DNA from: Pristionchus mayeri
Taxonomy: Eukaryota > Nematoda > Chromadorea > Rhabditida > Neodiplogasteridae
DNA length: 64,000 nucleotides
Direction of reading: 5' to 3'
Assembly: GCA_036245805.1 (NCBI GenBank)
Contig: BTRK01000006.1
Span: forward strand, 50,027,257 to 50,091,256
Positions 41,012 through 51,952 of this stretch are shown one piece after another. Each line of letters starts with the position of its first letter. Position 1 is the first letter of the stretch. Position numbers and translations under genes: made by a program. The notes below the pieces were generated by a model. That model ran no database searches, was not told the origin of the DNA, and saw only the letters and a list, made by a program, of their open reading frames with translations.

Positions 41012-43866
41012 ATGCGCGAGATTTTCGAGTATGGCGGTTGCGCCTTCTACGCCTTGCTTCTACTTCCCATCATTTTCGCTAAAGACACCACGTTTCGGCG
41101 GCCTTTCTGGATATTCTTTATCAGCTCTGGTAAGCGAACCAATGCACAGCAAAAAAAGGTTCTCTTTCCCTCTACAGGCGTTTACGGCATATGCTGCGTA
41201 CTAAATTATAATATCAAGTGGAAGTGGGACGTGCCAACTAGTGTGCTACAGAGAGTAACTATTGATACATTGTCGTGTTGTCTCCTTTTGATGACTGCAA
41301 ATTATCTTGATCTGGATTCGTCTCACTCTTTGCTCGTCGCTCTCTCAGGCCGTGAGCTCTGTCTCCTCTCTGGGTCACACGATCGCCAAATTCTACGTGG
41401 TGCTCAGCAGATACGTCGTTCTGCGCTCCAGCAGTCTGTCGGATAACGTATGCATTCGTTCATTCATTCATTTTCGTTGCGTAATAACTCAGCATACGAA
41501 AAATACACAATTGAGTGCACAATCACAATCGAGAAAAATCTCAATTATCATGTTTTGTAATGGTGAATATTAGGAAAATCACACAGACGGTGGGTTTTCC
41601 TAACATTGAAGACATTGTTGTATCAGGTTGTAACATAAGTTTTGTCGCGTCCAATCTCTTATGCATTTTAACCTCAGAAATTCTTCGAATTAATTTAATC
41701 TCAATTTCGTTATTCATCATCAGTGAGGGCCTTCGTACTCTTTCTTACGCGCTTTACTTCAGTCCTGTCAAGGCAGTTGAGGAGGCACATTAGTCAGACA
41801 AAGTTGTACTGAGATAAGGATTAGAAATCATTTTCACGCATCAGCTCTTCTTGAAAAGGATAAATTATGCCGATTTTGTGTGATTTGCGTAAAGTACTAC
41901 ATATGTGCATAATTTTGAACCACTCACGGATAATGACAAACGAAAATCGTTCTAGAAATGTAGACGAGTTTGTATAATGTGGATGGTTGGTGACGGTCGC
42001 GAAAACTTTCGCAAGCCGAATTTTCTTCTCAGTAGATATCCAGATCCAAATAGTGGTGGAATATAGTTCACCCAAAGTGATCAGTGTGCAGACAAAGTTT
42101 GGGGTAGATTGGGTTCTGTTGAGATAAGTGGCTCCATTCAGAAATGGTATGTAAATTAAACTACTGAAATCGGCACTTTGTTCATATTCCTACCTCGCAC
42201 ACATGTTCAATATCTGATTGGTTGTGTCCATCCGAACCATAAACCCTTCCCTTACTAGTATCTACTTGGGATAAGTTTGGAAATAGATAGCTTTTGAATG
42301 ACAATCTTTAATTCGAAACACCTAAACTTGCAAATTTTGGTAAAATTGTGCGCGAATTGAATTAATAAAAATTCAAATTTCCCACAAGTGGAGTGTTCTT
42401 TCTCTCACTTGTTTAATGATAAATTATACCTCCATGAGTGGTAATTGAACGCACTTATGTTAGTCACTGTTGTTGCAATTCTGGATTCAGAAGAGTTGGT
42501 CAAGTTGGCTACGAATCAGCGGCTAACCTTACACTCAGTGAAGTATATCTTTGGTTCCGCTCAACATAGCACCATATCTGGCGTATATTTTGAAAGAGCA
42601 TTGACGGGGTATATCACCATGCTGTAGAAGTTTGGTTCATTATTCATCTCTGCGAACTAGCACCCGATCAAACGAATTAATAAAATCTGCACCAAATTTA
42701 AATCAGTTCATATTAATATTTTTCGCATAGCCAGCGTGCGCAGTTCAGCTCTACCCTATGGTTTGAATGTGCATGAACACCCCAAACATATACTAGGAGG
42801 TCAGGCATTGATAATGTTTGAGAAGTATCCTTCATGGAAATATTGTGAACCTCCGAAATGCGACAAAACTTATGTTACAACCTAATAGTAAGTAGGATTT
42901 CCAGTTCGCTGTGCGTTTGTGAAACTAAATTATATGTTCATTTTAAGGACTGGAACCGCAGCTGGATCGCAGCTATGCTTGTAGCACAGCTTTTGATTCC
43001 CATATTCGCGACCTTACCATTGGCATTCACTGAGCCAACCGGAATCGGCAGTGGATTCGGACCTCCACATCTCATAAATGTGAGCTAAATGCAAACACTT
43101 TTTTGGTTTCTCCGGTATGCTCGAAAACTAACTCTTGGTCTATTCATCACCCTAACTAGCATCTACGCCACCAAATTTCCATTCATGCTCTTGGATCGTA
43201 CCCAATCACCGGGCTTCAAGAAAGCTAGGGTTTCAATTATACACGTACAGATACTCCACGGCATCTCTGCAGCGATATCTGGTAGCTACGTTATTGTTGG
43301 ATTCATTCTAACCATGCTCGCAATGCAAAAGCTGCGACGTCTACTCAATACTGCTAGCGTGGGTTCAGTGAGCAGTTTAATACACAAAAGTGGCTAATCT
43401 AGCGATCCAAGGAAAATCAGAAGATCAGGGCGGCAAGAGAAGAAGTATTGCTTATGATATACTCGGCTGTACTATTCCTCTCTCATTCGCTAAAGTGCAT
43501 CCAACAGATTCTGTTCGCGATCGCTGAAGATGACTCGGACCTGTACTTGACCATGCTGGCACTGGTACGATGCCACGCTCTCTTTATTCTACACACTCTC
43601 TCGCCGATCGACCGGTCTAGAGAGTGTGTAGAATGAAGAGAGCGTGGTATAGTTTCTCGAAATCTACTGGAAAGCACATTGATTTCTGAAGATGGGAAAT
43701 GGACCGATTACAGTACCCGTACATCAATGACTGTGCGGTCTTCTCTTCTCCCGTTCTGATGCTGATCATTTCGGGCAAACTCCGTCGCCTCATAAGCTCC
43801 TACTTCCGGAAGAAGAAGACAATCACCCCCTTCTCCCTCACTCGAAGCGTGACTACTCGGGTTTAG
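41012..43866 (+). CDS. tandem seven-TM receptor, copy 3 (SRV/SRG-like)
   Basis: Seven exons, one frame, 282 residues: 41012-41129, 41178-41254, 41349-41447, 42948-43079, 43251-43358, 43403-43564, 43714-43866 (TAG). It starts MREIFEYGGCAFYALLL and follows the cluster pattern: SLGHTIAKFYVVLSRYVVL, MLVAQLLIPIFATLPLAF, EPTGIGSGFGPPHLI, YVIVGFILTMLAMQKLRRL, SHSLKCIQQILFAI, INDCAVFSSPVLMLIISGKL. All introns are GT-AG. The intron after the third exon is 1.5 kb because a TIR element has landed in it, at the same intron where copy 2 carries its transposon. For the sixth exon I chose the acceptor AATCTAG because it restores the RSKEN/CSKEQ/HSKKQ alignment with the paralogues. Confidence 0.82.
41623..42885. 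mobile_element. mariner-type TIR element without recognisable transposase, 1.26 kb
   Basis: The left end TCAGGTTGTAACATAAG and the right end (complement TTAGGTTGTAACATAAG) share 25 of about 26 terminal bases and are flanked by TA at 41621-41622 and 42886-42887. The end sequence resembles mariner termini (TTAGGTT...). Its length suits an autonomous mariner, but I find no intact or recognisable transposase frame, so it is degenerate or non-autonomous. It lies in intron 3 of receptor copy 3. Confidence 0.82.
43573..43647. repeat. short hairpin element with about 30-bp arms
   Basis: CCACGCTCTCTTTATTCTAC...CTCTCTCG (43573-43603), loop with GATCGACCGGTC, then the complement GAGAGTGTGTAGAATGAAGAG and AGCGTGG to 43647. 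Best-preserved member of the dispersed family; it lies in the last intron of receptor copy 3. Confidence 0.92.
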
Positions 43867-44221
43867 ACGAATGCCAGGCATCGTATACAAAATATGTTAT
43901 GCGTAGCCCCCAAATGCATGTGACCAGCAAATGTTTAATTTCGAACAGATAAAGTCGATATGAGATTATCGAAACGACTTTTGAATTACCTTTCCTTCTC
44001 ATCATTCACACAAAATCACGCACATCTATTGTCACTACTTCACGCGATATTCTTGCACTTCTCTAGAGATCTGGCAGGACACCTGCGATTCATTCTTACT
44101 GAAATTGCAATTTTGCTATTCGGGTTGAAATTTGAATCAATAATGAAGAGACGGTGGCAAAATTTCTCCAATTCAAATTTCCATATTATTTAATCTTACT
44201 CTTCTCTCTACATTTCTAGCG

Positions 44222-45820
44222 ATGCGTCAGATAATCGAGTATGCCGGCTGCGTTTGCTACGCGCTGATTCTGCTGGCCGTAATTATTTCAAGAGACAAGA
44301 GCTTCCGGACGCCTTTCTGGATATTCTTCATTAGTGCAGGCAAGAAAAGCAGTGATCGATAATCACATTCTCCCCTCACTACAGGCGTTTACGGTATCTG
44401 GTGCATTCTGGCGTATAACATCGAATGGGAGTGGAACATGCCGACAAACACGATTCGAAGAGTGGGTGGTATACTCAACATTGAAGACAATAGAAGTACC
44501 CTTGGGCGATTCCTCAAACCTGCTTCAATTTATGTGGAATACGTCTGATTCCCGATTTAAAAAATCAATTATGTGTCACACAGTACATTCATAGGCCACC
44601 AGCACCATATCCGCCCTGGCACACACGATAGCAAAGTTCTATGTAGTGCTCAGCAGATACACCGCCCTGCGCTCCAACAACCTATCGGATAATGTATTCG
44701 TTCATTTATCAATTTATTTTGCAACATTATTTCCAAACATCGGAATAGGATGAAAGAAATAGCGACACTTTTAAATCCTAAATTGGGCAGTTCGTTCTCA
44801 ACTGGAGAATGTCATGAAACCCGGATATGAAAAGGGACAAATTTAAGATGTTCGTTCTTTGACAGCGAAACTGAATGAATATTGATTGATTGAGAACTGG
44901 AATTCCGGCTGGATCGCATTTTTGCTCGCTGCCCAGCTGCTCATTCCGATTCTCGTCGCTTCACCATTGGCATTTTCTCAGCCGACCGGCATTGGCAATG
45001 GCTATGGACCTCCACATCTGATCAAGGTAATGCAATTTCAAAAACTTCTAATGAGCGTAAGCACTGTATTGCTCAAGCGTAACGTCGCATATCGAATGCA
45101 GACGTGATATAATACAGCCATTATATTCGCAGATCGTCCAGATCAGCTCAGCTGTGATCTATGGTGGCTACGTTATATCCGGGTTCATTCTAACACTTCT
45201 CGCAATGCGAAAACTGCGTGGCCTGATCACCATAACACATGTGAGCTCTTTGATATGTTAATGCATAATCTACGACGAAGGTAGTGTTCTAAGGAGCAAA
45301 AGAAGGTGAAGGCTGCTAGAGAAGAAGTCATGTTGACGATCTATTCTGCCGCTCTCTTCCTCTCCCATTCACTAAAGTGCATCCAGCAGATTCTCTTCGT
45401 TCTCTTTACGCAGGATAACAGACTGCTACGGGAGCTGGTGAGTAAATTTCGAAAATCGGGACATCGTATCATCTTTCATCACACTCCATCAGTTGAGAAG
45501 AGATATGAAAAAATGTAGGAAGAGGGATCATTTATCGAACGTAATAACAATGAGACATTCAATAAATTCAGTGTAGAAGCTCAACGCTTAATTGCATATC
45601 AATGACCAATGAAGCTTCGAAAAAACTCGCGGGAACCTTTTTTGATGAATTATTTCAGTACCCGTACATCAACGACTTTGCGGTCTTCTCCTCGCCAGTT
45701 CTGATGCTGATAATGTCGGGCAAACTCCGTCGCCTGATCATTACCTACTTCCGTCCTAGTTCATGGAAGAAAGCCACAATTACGCATCTCTCTGGTTCCC
45801 GAAGTATTACACGGTTCTAG
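44222..45820 (+). CDS. tandem seven-TM receptor, copy 4 (SRV/SRG-like)
   Basis: Seven exons, one frame, 282 residues: 44222-44339, 44385-44461, 44595-44693, 44895-45026, 45133-45240, 45285-45437, 45659-45820 (TAG). It starts MRQIIEYAGCVCYALIL. It is closer to copy 1 than to copies 2 and 3 at several places (LAYNIEWEWNMPTN, RSNNLSDN, SGSRSITRF at the C terminus). The first intron uses a GC donor (GCAG|GCAAGA) at the same position as copy 1; copies 2 and 3 have GT there. Introns are short and free of insertions, so this copy shows the ancestral gene size of about 1.6 kb. Confidence 0.82.
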
Positions 45821-46394
45821 ACCGGATGACAAATATGATAAGACTGTTTCCATGCGTCCCCAATGGAATTGCATTCCAGAAATCAAATTGATGTTGTTTG
45901 TCTACCTTTCAAAGATCAGTAGGCACGAGAAACAAGAAAATGACGTTCGATGAATGGTAATCTTGGCACAGATCTTGAAGACAGGGGAATAAATAGCCCA
46001 TCGAAATGCTATTATTGGCACTTCCCTGATGAGCGAGCGTTCAATTGTACATAATGGTCTCTGCACAAATGTTTTCAGATGGTCAATGAACGATGTGATC
46101 TTTATACGCTCCTTAGCATGTTTTGCTCTTTCCTAACTCGTATGCATCATTTATGAAATGTACGATAAGCAATTTCGGCTCCTAGCAAAAACTAAATACA
46201 TGACAACTGAGACTTACGTATGAACAGAATTCGAAAATATATAAATAAGAAAAGTGAATATACTCGAACGTGCTGAAAATCGGTTTTGTTGCCCATTGAT
46301 TATAGCCTTAAATGTTCCGAAAGGTCTTTGGACTCTCCACTTGCAGCTTCCGCCTCCTTTATCGTGTAGCGATTCTTCACCGTCACAAAGGGAA

Positions 46395-48122
46395 GGTATA
46401 CGAGCGTGCCCTGAATCAGGGTAACGATCGTGTCCTGAATCAGGGTAACGATCGAGCCCTGAATCAGGGTATACGATCGTGCCCTGAATCAGGGTAACGA
46501 TCGTGCCCTGAATCAGGGTAAGAATAGACAATGCTTTGCTTCTGGTGACAATGAAGAAGGAGGATCTCCATGATCTCCATTCACTTATGGGATCACAAGC
46601 CAAACCTCAATACACTCTCTCTACCCAGACGGTATTAACACGCATATTCTGACAGAATGCATGAGTTCTACTGCACATGGGAACAACAAAATCAAACTGT
46701 TTTAATCTTGTCGACACAATATCAGTTGATGTATCCCTGGTCGTAGACTTTTATATTCAAGTGGTGAAGCCGTAAAATCGAAACTACCTAAAAGCCGGCT
46801 ATCGAAATTTCAAAATTTCAAAAAATCATAACATACTGCAAAGTTGAGCTAGAAAGTCGTTCAAAAAAGCTAAATTACCGCCTCGACGAGTTCTACAAAT
46901 CATCTGTTCAGGACGTTTTTGAAAACTCAATTTGAAATATAGATAAGTTGTAAAAAGCGAATTGTGGGTTCCAAAAAGTTGTTACCCTGAAAAAATTTTT
47001 CCATGATTACCCAATTTTTTATTTCAAAATCAGATTTTCCGAGCAATTCTACACCAGGGATATTGATTTCCAATCATTTCATCTTTTCTTGGGAGGTTTC
47101 AGCGCTGAAAACACCGAAAACCTGATGTTTTTCGAAAATTCAAAAAGTTCAATGATTTGCCATTTTTATACTGATGGGTGAGAAGCTGTTCTATTGGCTG
47201 TAAGTAACATTACTGGGTCTGGGCAAGTAGCTGTGAGCGAATTAAGCGCTCTTTTTGATGAAACAAATCATCGCATTTTTTCAGTTATTTTCGGATGATG
47301 CTCAGAAAATCCTGATTTTTTCATATCATTTCAACTTTTTCCCCGGGAGGTTTCAGCGCTGGAAGCGCCAAAAACCTGCTGTTTTTCGAAAATTCAAAAA
47401 GTTCAATGATTTGCCATTTTCATATTCAGGCTTTATCAGCGCTCCAAAGAGCATCAATTTGCTTGGGATTGACTATTTTTACAATTTAAGAAGATTGAAG
47501 TCATTTCCAGAGAAAATATTTTACTCAGAAAAAATTTGAAATAAAAAATTGGGTAATCATGGAAAAATTTTTTCAGGGTAACAACTTTTTGGAACCCACA
47601 ATTCGCTTTTTACAACTTATCTATATTTCAAATTGAGTTTTCAAAAACGTCCTGAACAGATGATTTGTAGAACTCGTCGAGGCGGTAATTTAGCTTTTTT
47701 GAACGACTTTCTAGCTCAACTTTGCAGTATGTTATGATTTTTTGAAATTTTGAAATTTCGATAGCCGAAATTTCGATTAGGTAGTTTCGATTTTACGGCT
47801 TCACCACTTGAATATAAAAGTCTACGACCAGGGATACATCAACTGATATTGTGTCGACAAGATTAAAACAGTTTGATTTTGTTGTTCCCATGTGCAGTAG
47901 AACTCATGCATTCTGTCAGAATATGCGTGTTAATACCGTCTGGGTAGAGAGAGTGTATTGAGGTTTGGCTTGTGATCCCATAAGTGAATGGAGATCATGG
48001 AGATCCTCCTTCTTCATTGTCACCAGAAGCAAAGCATTGTCTATTCTTACCCTGATTCAGGGCACGATCGTTACCCTGATTCAGGGCACGATCGTATACC
48101 CTGATTCAGGGCTCGATCGTTA
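46395..48122. repeat. giant palindrome B with tandem-repeat ends
   Basis: Left arm about 46417-47032, right arm about 47531-48122; the arms are nearly identical complements. The outer ends are made of a 22-24-bp tandem repeat containing CCTGAATCAGGGTAACGATC: five units on the left (46395-46525) and three on the right (48048-48122). The unit itself contains the palindrome CCTGAATCAGG and CGATCG. The 0.5-kb centre holds an imperfect direct repeat (GTTTTTCGAAAATTCAAAAA at about 47128 and 47380). The DNA just outside the right end repeats 47860-47935 in direct orientation, suggesting an incomplete insertion or slippage. No transposase is seen. Confidence 0.93.
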
Positions 48123-48223
48123 AGATTAAAGCAGTTTGATTTTGTTGTTCCCATGCACCTGCTTTCTCTCAGAATATCTGTGTTTACGAAACGATAAGTA
48201 ATACAAAACATAAGTAAAGTAAG

Positions 48224-51200
48224 CTAAAAGCTCACCAGCGTCAGGAGAGCGACGTGAATGTAGTAAAACGTCTTCCATTCAGCCAATGAGTTATTGGCAA
48301 CGATCCACCCGAAGATCAAAGTTCATAAAGTAAAGATCAAAGATCAATACCCGAAGAGAAGAGGCTCGAAGAGCACAGAGAGTGACTTGAACATCTGCAC
48401 GTTCCCGATGACGAAGAAGGCGTAGGGCCTGCAACGCGATGCCCTCTTGGACTTCAAGTATTTAATAGGCGAAAAACAATGATGTCATGGATCATCAGCA
48501 TACGATTTCTAGATCTCGATATTGTTTTAGGGTCAATAAAATGGAACCATACCCGCTCATGAGCACGCCTCCCTTGTAGAACGCACCCACATTCGCGGCG
48601 ACGAGAAATTGGAAAATCACTTGTAATGCAACCTGTGAGATCGACGTTGTTGCGTGATATGGGGGCGTACCAAAAGAAAAACATTATACGCCCTCGAGTT
48701 AGTGATCGAAATAGCTCACCTGCAAGGACTTGTTCCCTTCAATAGTTAACGCGCTAGCTAGCAGCACTAAAGCGGATAGCTGCAGCGAAATGAATGCGAA
48801 GATTCGGATTTTGGTCGTCTCGGAAAGGCATCTGAAAACGATCATATTTGGTTATACAATGATTGTTTTACTTGATCCTATCGCTGAGTATTCCTGAGCT
48901 TATTTTCCCGACGATCATTGCATATCCCGGAAGCGACGTGGCGATGGCGTTGCCAGCTGGATTGTTAATGTATTTTAAAATTGGTCGTATACCATTGGGT
49001 CATCAAGTGTAGAATATGCTAGTGAATAGAAAAGTGCCTAACTAATACCGAGCACTCATACATGGAACTCTTCCATGCGAGTGAGCAGAAATTTGTTAGT
49101 TTTACCATATTGGATATTCTGTTACTGGTGAATCAATGGTCTCACTTGGATCGTATCCGATGCGCGCGAAGAGCTTGGACGAATATACCATGAGCATAAT
49201 CGACGCTGTCGTGTCGGCGAAGGCCGCCGCCCACAACGCCCAGATTCGGTAATCGAGCAGGATCCTCTGGATTTGTTAAATTTATTAATTAGTGTTAATT
49301 AGTATCTCAGTCTAAATAATCTAGGGGCATAAATGTAGGGGCATAGGCCAAGGAATGATACTTTGAATTTAATATCAAAAAAATTTTCTCACCCTGTACG
49401 GAACCACAACGCGTCCCGTCGTAATCTGCTTTCCCCTCTCGATTCGCTCAATTTCGATGGGTGTTGCTGGAGTGGAACTAGGGTCGTCTCGATAGACGAG
49501 TGTCCAAAGCGCCGTTGCGCCCGCGATAATTCCACCGATCGCATAGTAAATTGATCGCCAGCCATATGCTTGCAACATCTGAACATCGATCATTGCAATT
49601 CCCTATTAACTGCTTTCAGATTTTCGAGAATGTCTTGTTGTAAGTTCAGTATCCTTTAGTCAAGTCTGTTCTAGGAGATTATTAGAATTAGCATAAACAA
49701 ATACAAAATAATTACATAAGCAGCGAGTGGTAGCTGCACGGATGCCTTGAGAAATGAGAAGGCAGAAAGGATGGCCAGGATCAGAGCAGTTTCCGAGATT
49801 GGCGACCACTTGGCCACTACCAGGCCGACCAGACCGAAGTCAGCCGAGTAGGAAATGCCCTGAATTTACGGAATGAAATTTAGACTTGACTAATTACGCA
49901 TACCTGCGCGATTCTAGCAATAATCGCCGTTGCGAACGATAAATCAAGACAGATTGGCATCAAAAAAGTAGAGGCCGTGCAGAGGACACCTGTAATATCG
50001 TGCTCGTGTCGTTGCTGGTTCCGGGAGCCAAACCCGCGCCAATGATCGTAAATCTGGCTCCGTATCTCGCGAAGAGCCAATTGAATGGGTACATGCCGAT
50101 GAGAGTGCCCACAGCCATCGCTGTGATTAGGTAGTTCTTTTCCTGATCAGTATAGATCCGGAATGAGTCGGGATTCTGAAATGAATATCGTGCTGTAATT
50201 TTTTTTTTCATTTTATGCATAGTAATTGTATACACTCGTGTTACTTTTAGATGGTGCACTAGAAAGTGCTTATTTATGTATTTCAAATATATTTTCAGCC
50301 CCTAATCAAGTAAAAATACCACAGCCTAGGTCTAATTCCGTGCAGGAATCGGAATTCTCTTGCACCCTCGCTCCAATTTCCGCTAACTGGGACAGGAAAT
50401 AAATTTTGATTGTTGCGGGCGCTTCCCTATTGCTCTCTTTACCCCCATTTCCGCCCAAGATCGAGAAGAAACTCGAATATATTGGGAAAAACGAAGCACA
50501 AACGTGCAATATCCGACATACTCAGGAGGGAGAACCATAGTTGCCCAGCACTGGCGGCGAGGTGTTTTCAGACCATGACCCCCTATTCATGGGTGCGCAC
50601 TGCTCCCCTCTATTTGAGGGGAGCAGTGCGCAACCATGAACCCAGGGTCATGGTCAAAAAAGGTTGGTAGGTCAATGGTAGGTCAAGACTAGGTACCGTA
50701 CCCAAACGATAGTACAGTACCCCCAGATACCGTATACCACTACCGTAACCCACGATTATCGCAAACTAACTTTATTTTAAAAAAATCCCGGTACCGTGTC
50801 CAATCGATTATGCAGTACCCAAGTAACTACCGTAACCCAGTTCCTTGGGTCAGATTCAGTTCCTTCGGTCAAACATTTTTCTAAAATTCCAATATTGAGC
50901 ATGCAATTATTTTAAAGTATCATATCACATCTCTAGTTACTGTAGAATGATTATGTGATCGATTTGGAATTTTTAGAAAAATGTTTGCCATTTTTAGAAA
51001 AATGTTATCTGGTATCTGGGGGTACTGTACTATCGATTGGGTACGGTACCTAGTCTTGACCTACCATTGACCTACCAACCTTTTTTTGGCCATGACTCGG
51101 AGTTCATGGTTGCGCACTGCTCCCCTCAAATAGAGGGGAGCAGTGCGCACCCATGAATCATGGGGGTCATGGGGGTCGCCACCGGCGTGGGCAACTATGG

Positions 51201-51950
51201 GGAGAACCCAAGTTGGAAACAAGTGTGGCCCCTCTCAAAACAAGATCCAAGTTGGAAACAAGTGAAGTTACAAGTTGGATCCAAGTGTGAATTTCCAAGG
51301 TGGATATCAGCCCACTCGCTCAATCCGGTCTAGTGCAGAGAGCAAGCTGCATTCGAATTTGGGAAATCTGGCTCAGCTCCGGTTTAATCATCCAACCCGA
51401 GAGTGAGTCCCGCAAGGTGGCCTGTAGGATCTCGCGTTTGGAAAGTTCACCGTGGTCAGGGGCCGCTGCTCCGGAGTCTTCACGGCGAACAAGTCCTGGT
51501 GTGGGTACTGTATCCACACCAGATACCCAGGTACTATAGATATCTTCACTACTCATCACGAAATGAAAAGCGCTTGATCCGTTTGGTTCCGCCTCCAAAC
51601 TTGTTTAAAACTTGGATTAGGCCGAAAACACGATTGTGTCCAGGGGTGTTTTATGCTTGGGTTTTCACTTGTTTCCTACTTGGGTTCTCCCTCCTGAGTA
51701 ATTGTTGCCGCGCGACGTTTACAATAATTTGCAGAAAGCTACAAATTATGTACAATATGCGGAAGATGGAAGTTACTTTTTTACCATGACGCAAATAACA
51801 AACCGTACTATTCCTCTCCATGTACACCATCGTGTACGTGAACACATCCGGCCCGATCATGAGTGAGCCCAGCATGATAAAGGTCACGGCTACTATCACG
51901 TAACGATAGTAGTTCCGGAGTGGGCGCAGCCTGGCCAGAATCATCACCAT
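48224..51950 (-). CDS. SLC17-type anion/phosphate transporter (major facilitator superfamily)
   Basis: Twelve-TM organic-anion or phosphate transporter, expected in the plasma or vesicle membrane. Minus exons: 51804-51950, 50034-50175, 49904-49989, 49716-49859, 49393-49578, 49146-49266, 48872-48956, 48720-48831, 48553-48632, 48351-48428, 48224-48308. All phases agree, giving about 421 residues. Motifs: first TM then FTYTMVYMERN; EKNYLITAMAVGTLIGMYPF then LFARYGARFTIIGAG (the MFS loop 2-3); KWSPISETALILAILSA; GWRSIYYAIGGIIAG; YRDDPSSTP; LPGYAMIVGKISSGILSDR; W..VFYI-like EWKTFYYIHVALL near the end. The intron at 49990-50033 is only 44 bp. The last intron (48309-48350) would be 42 bp and has no AG acceptor, and reading through it meets stops, so the C terminus is doubtful. 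The family is clear; the substrate cannot be told. Confidence 0.85.
50528..51217. repeat. inverted-repeat element C in the SLC17 intron
   Basis: Left arm about 50528-50735 and right arm about 51003-51217 are complements, with words such as GACCTACCATTGACC and GGTACCGTACCCAA. Each arm contains its own smaller palindrome (GCGCACTGCTCCCCT ... AGGGGAGCAGTGCGC), so the element is a palindrome of palindromes. Outside it, GGAGAACCCAAGTTGGAAAC at 51211 pairs with GTTTCC.ACTTGGGTTCTCC near 51672, extending a looser inverted repeat to about 51690. Confidence 0.88.
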
Positions 51951-51952
51951 TT

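Noticed and set aside
46395..46525. Possible CRISPR array (22-24-bp repeats)
   Set aside because: The units are head-to-tail without unique spacers, part of an inverted-repeat element in a eukaryotic genome.
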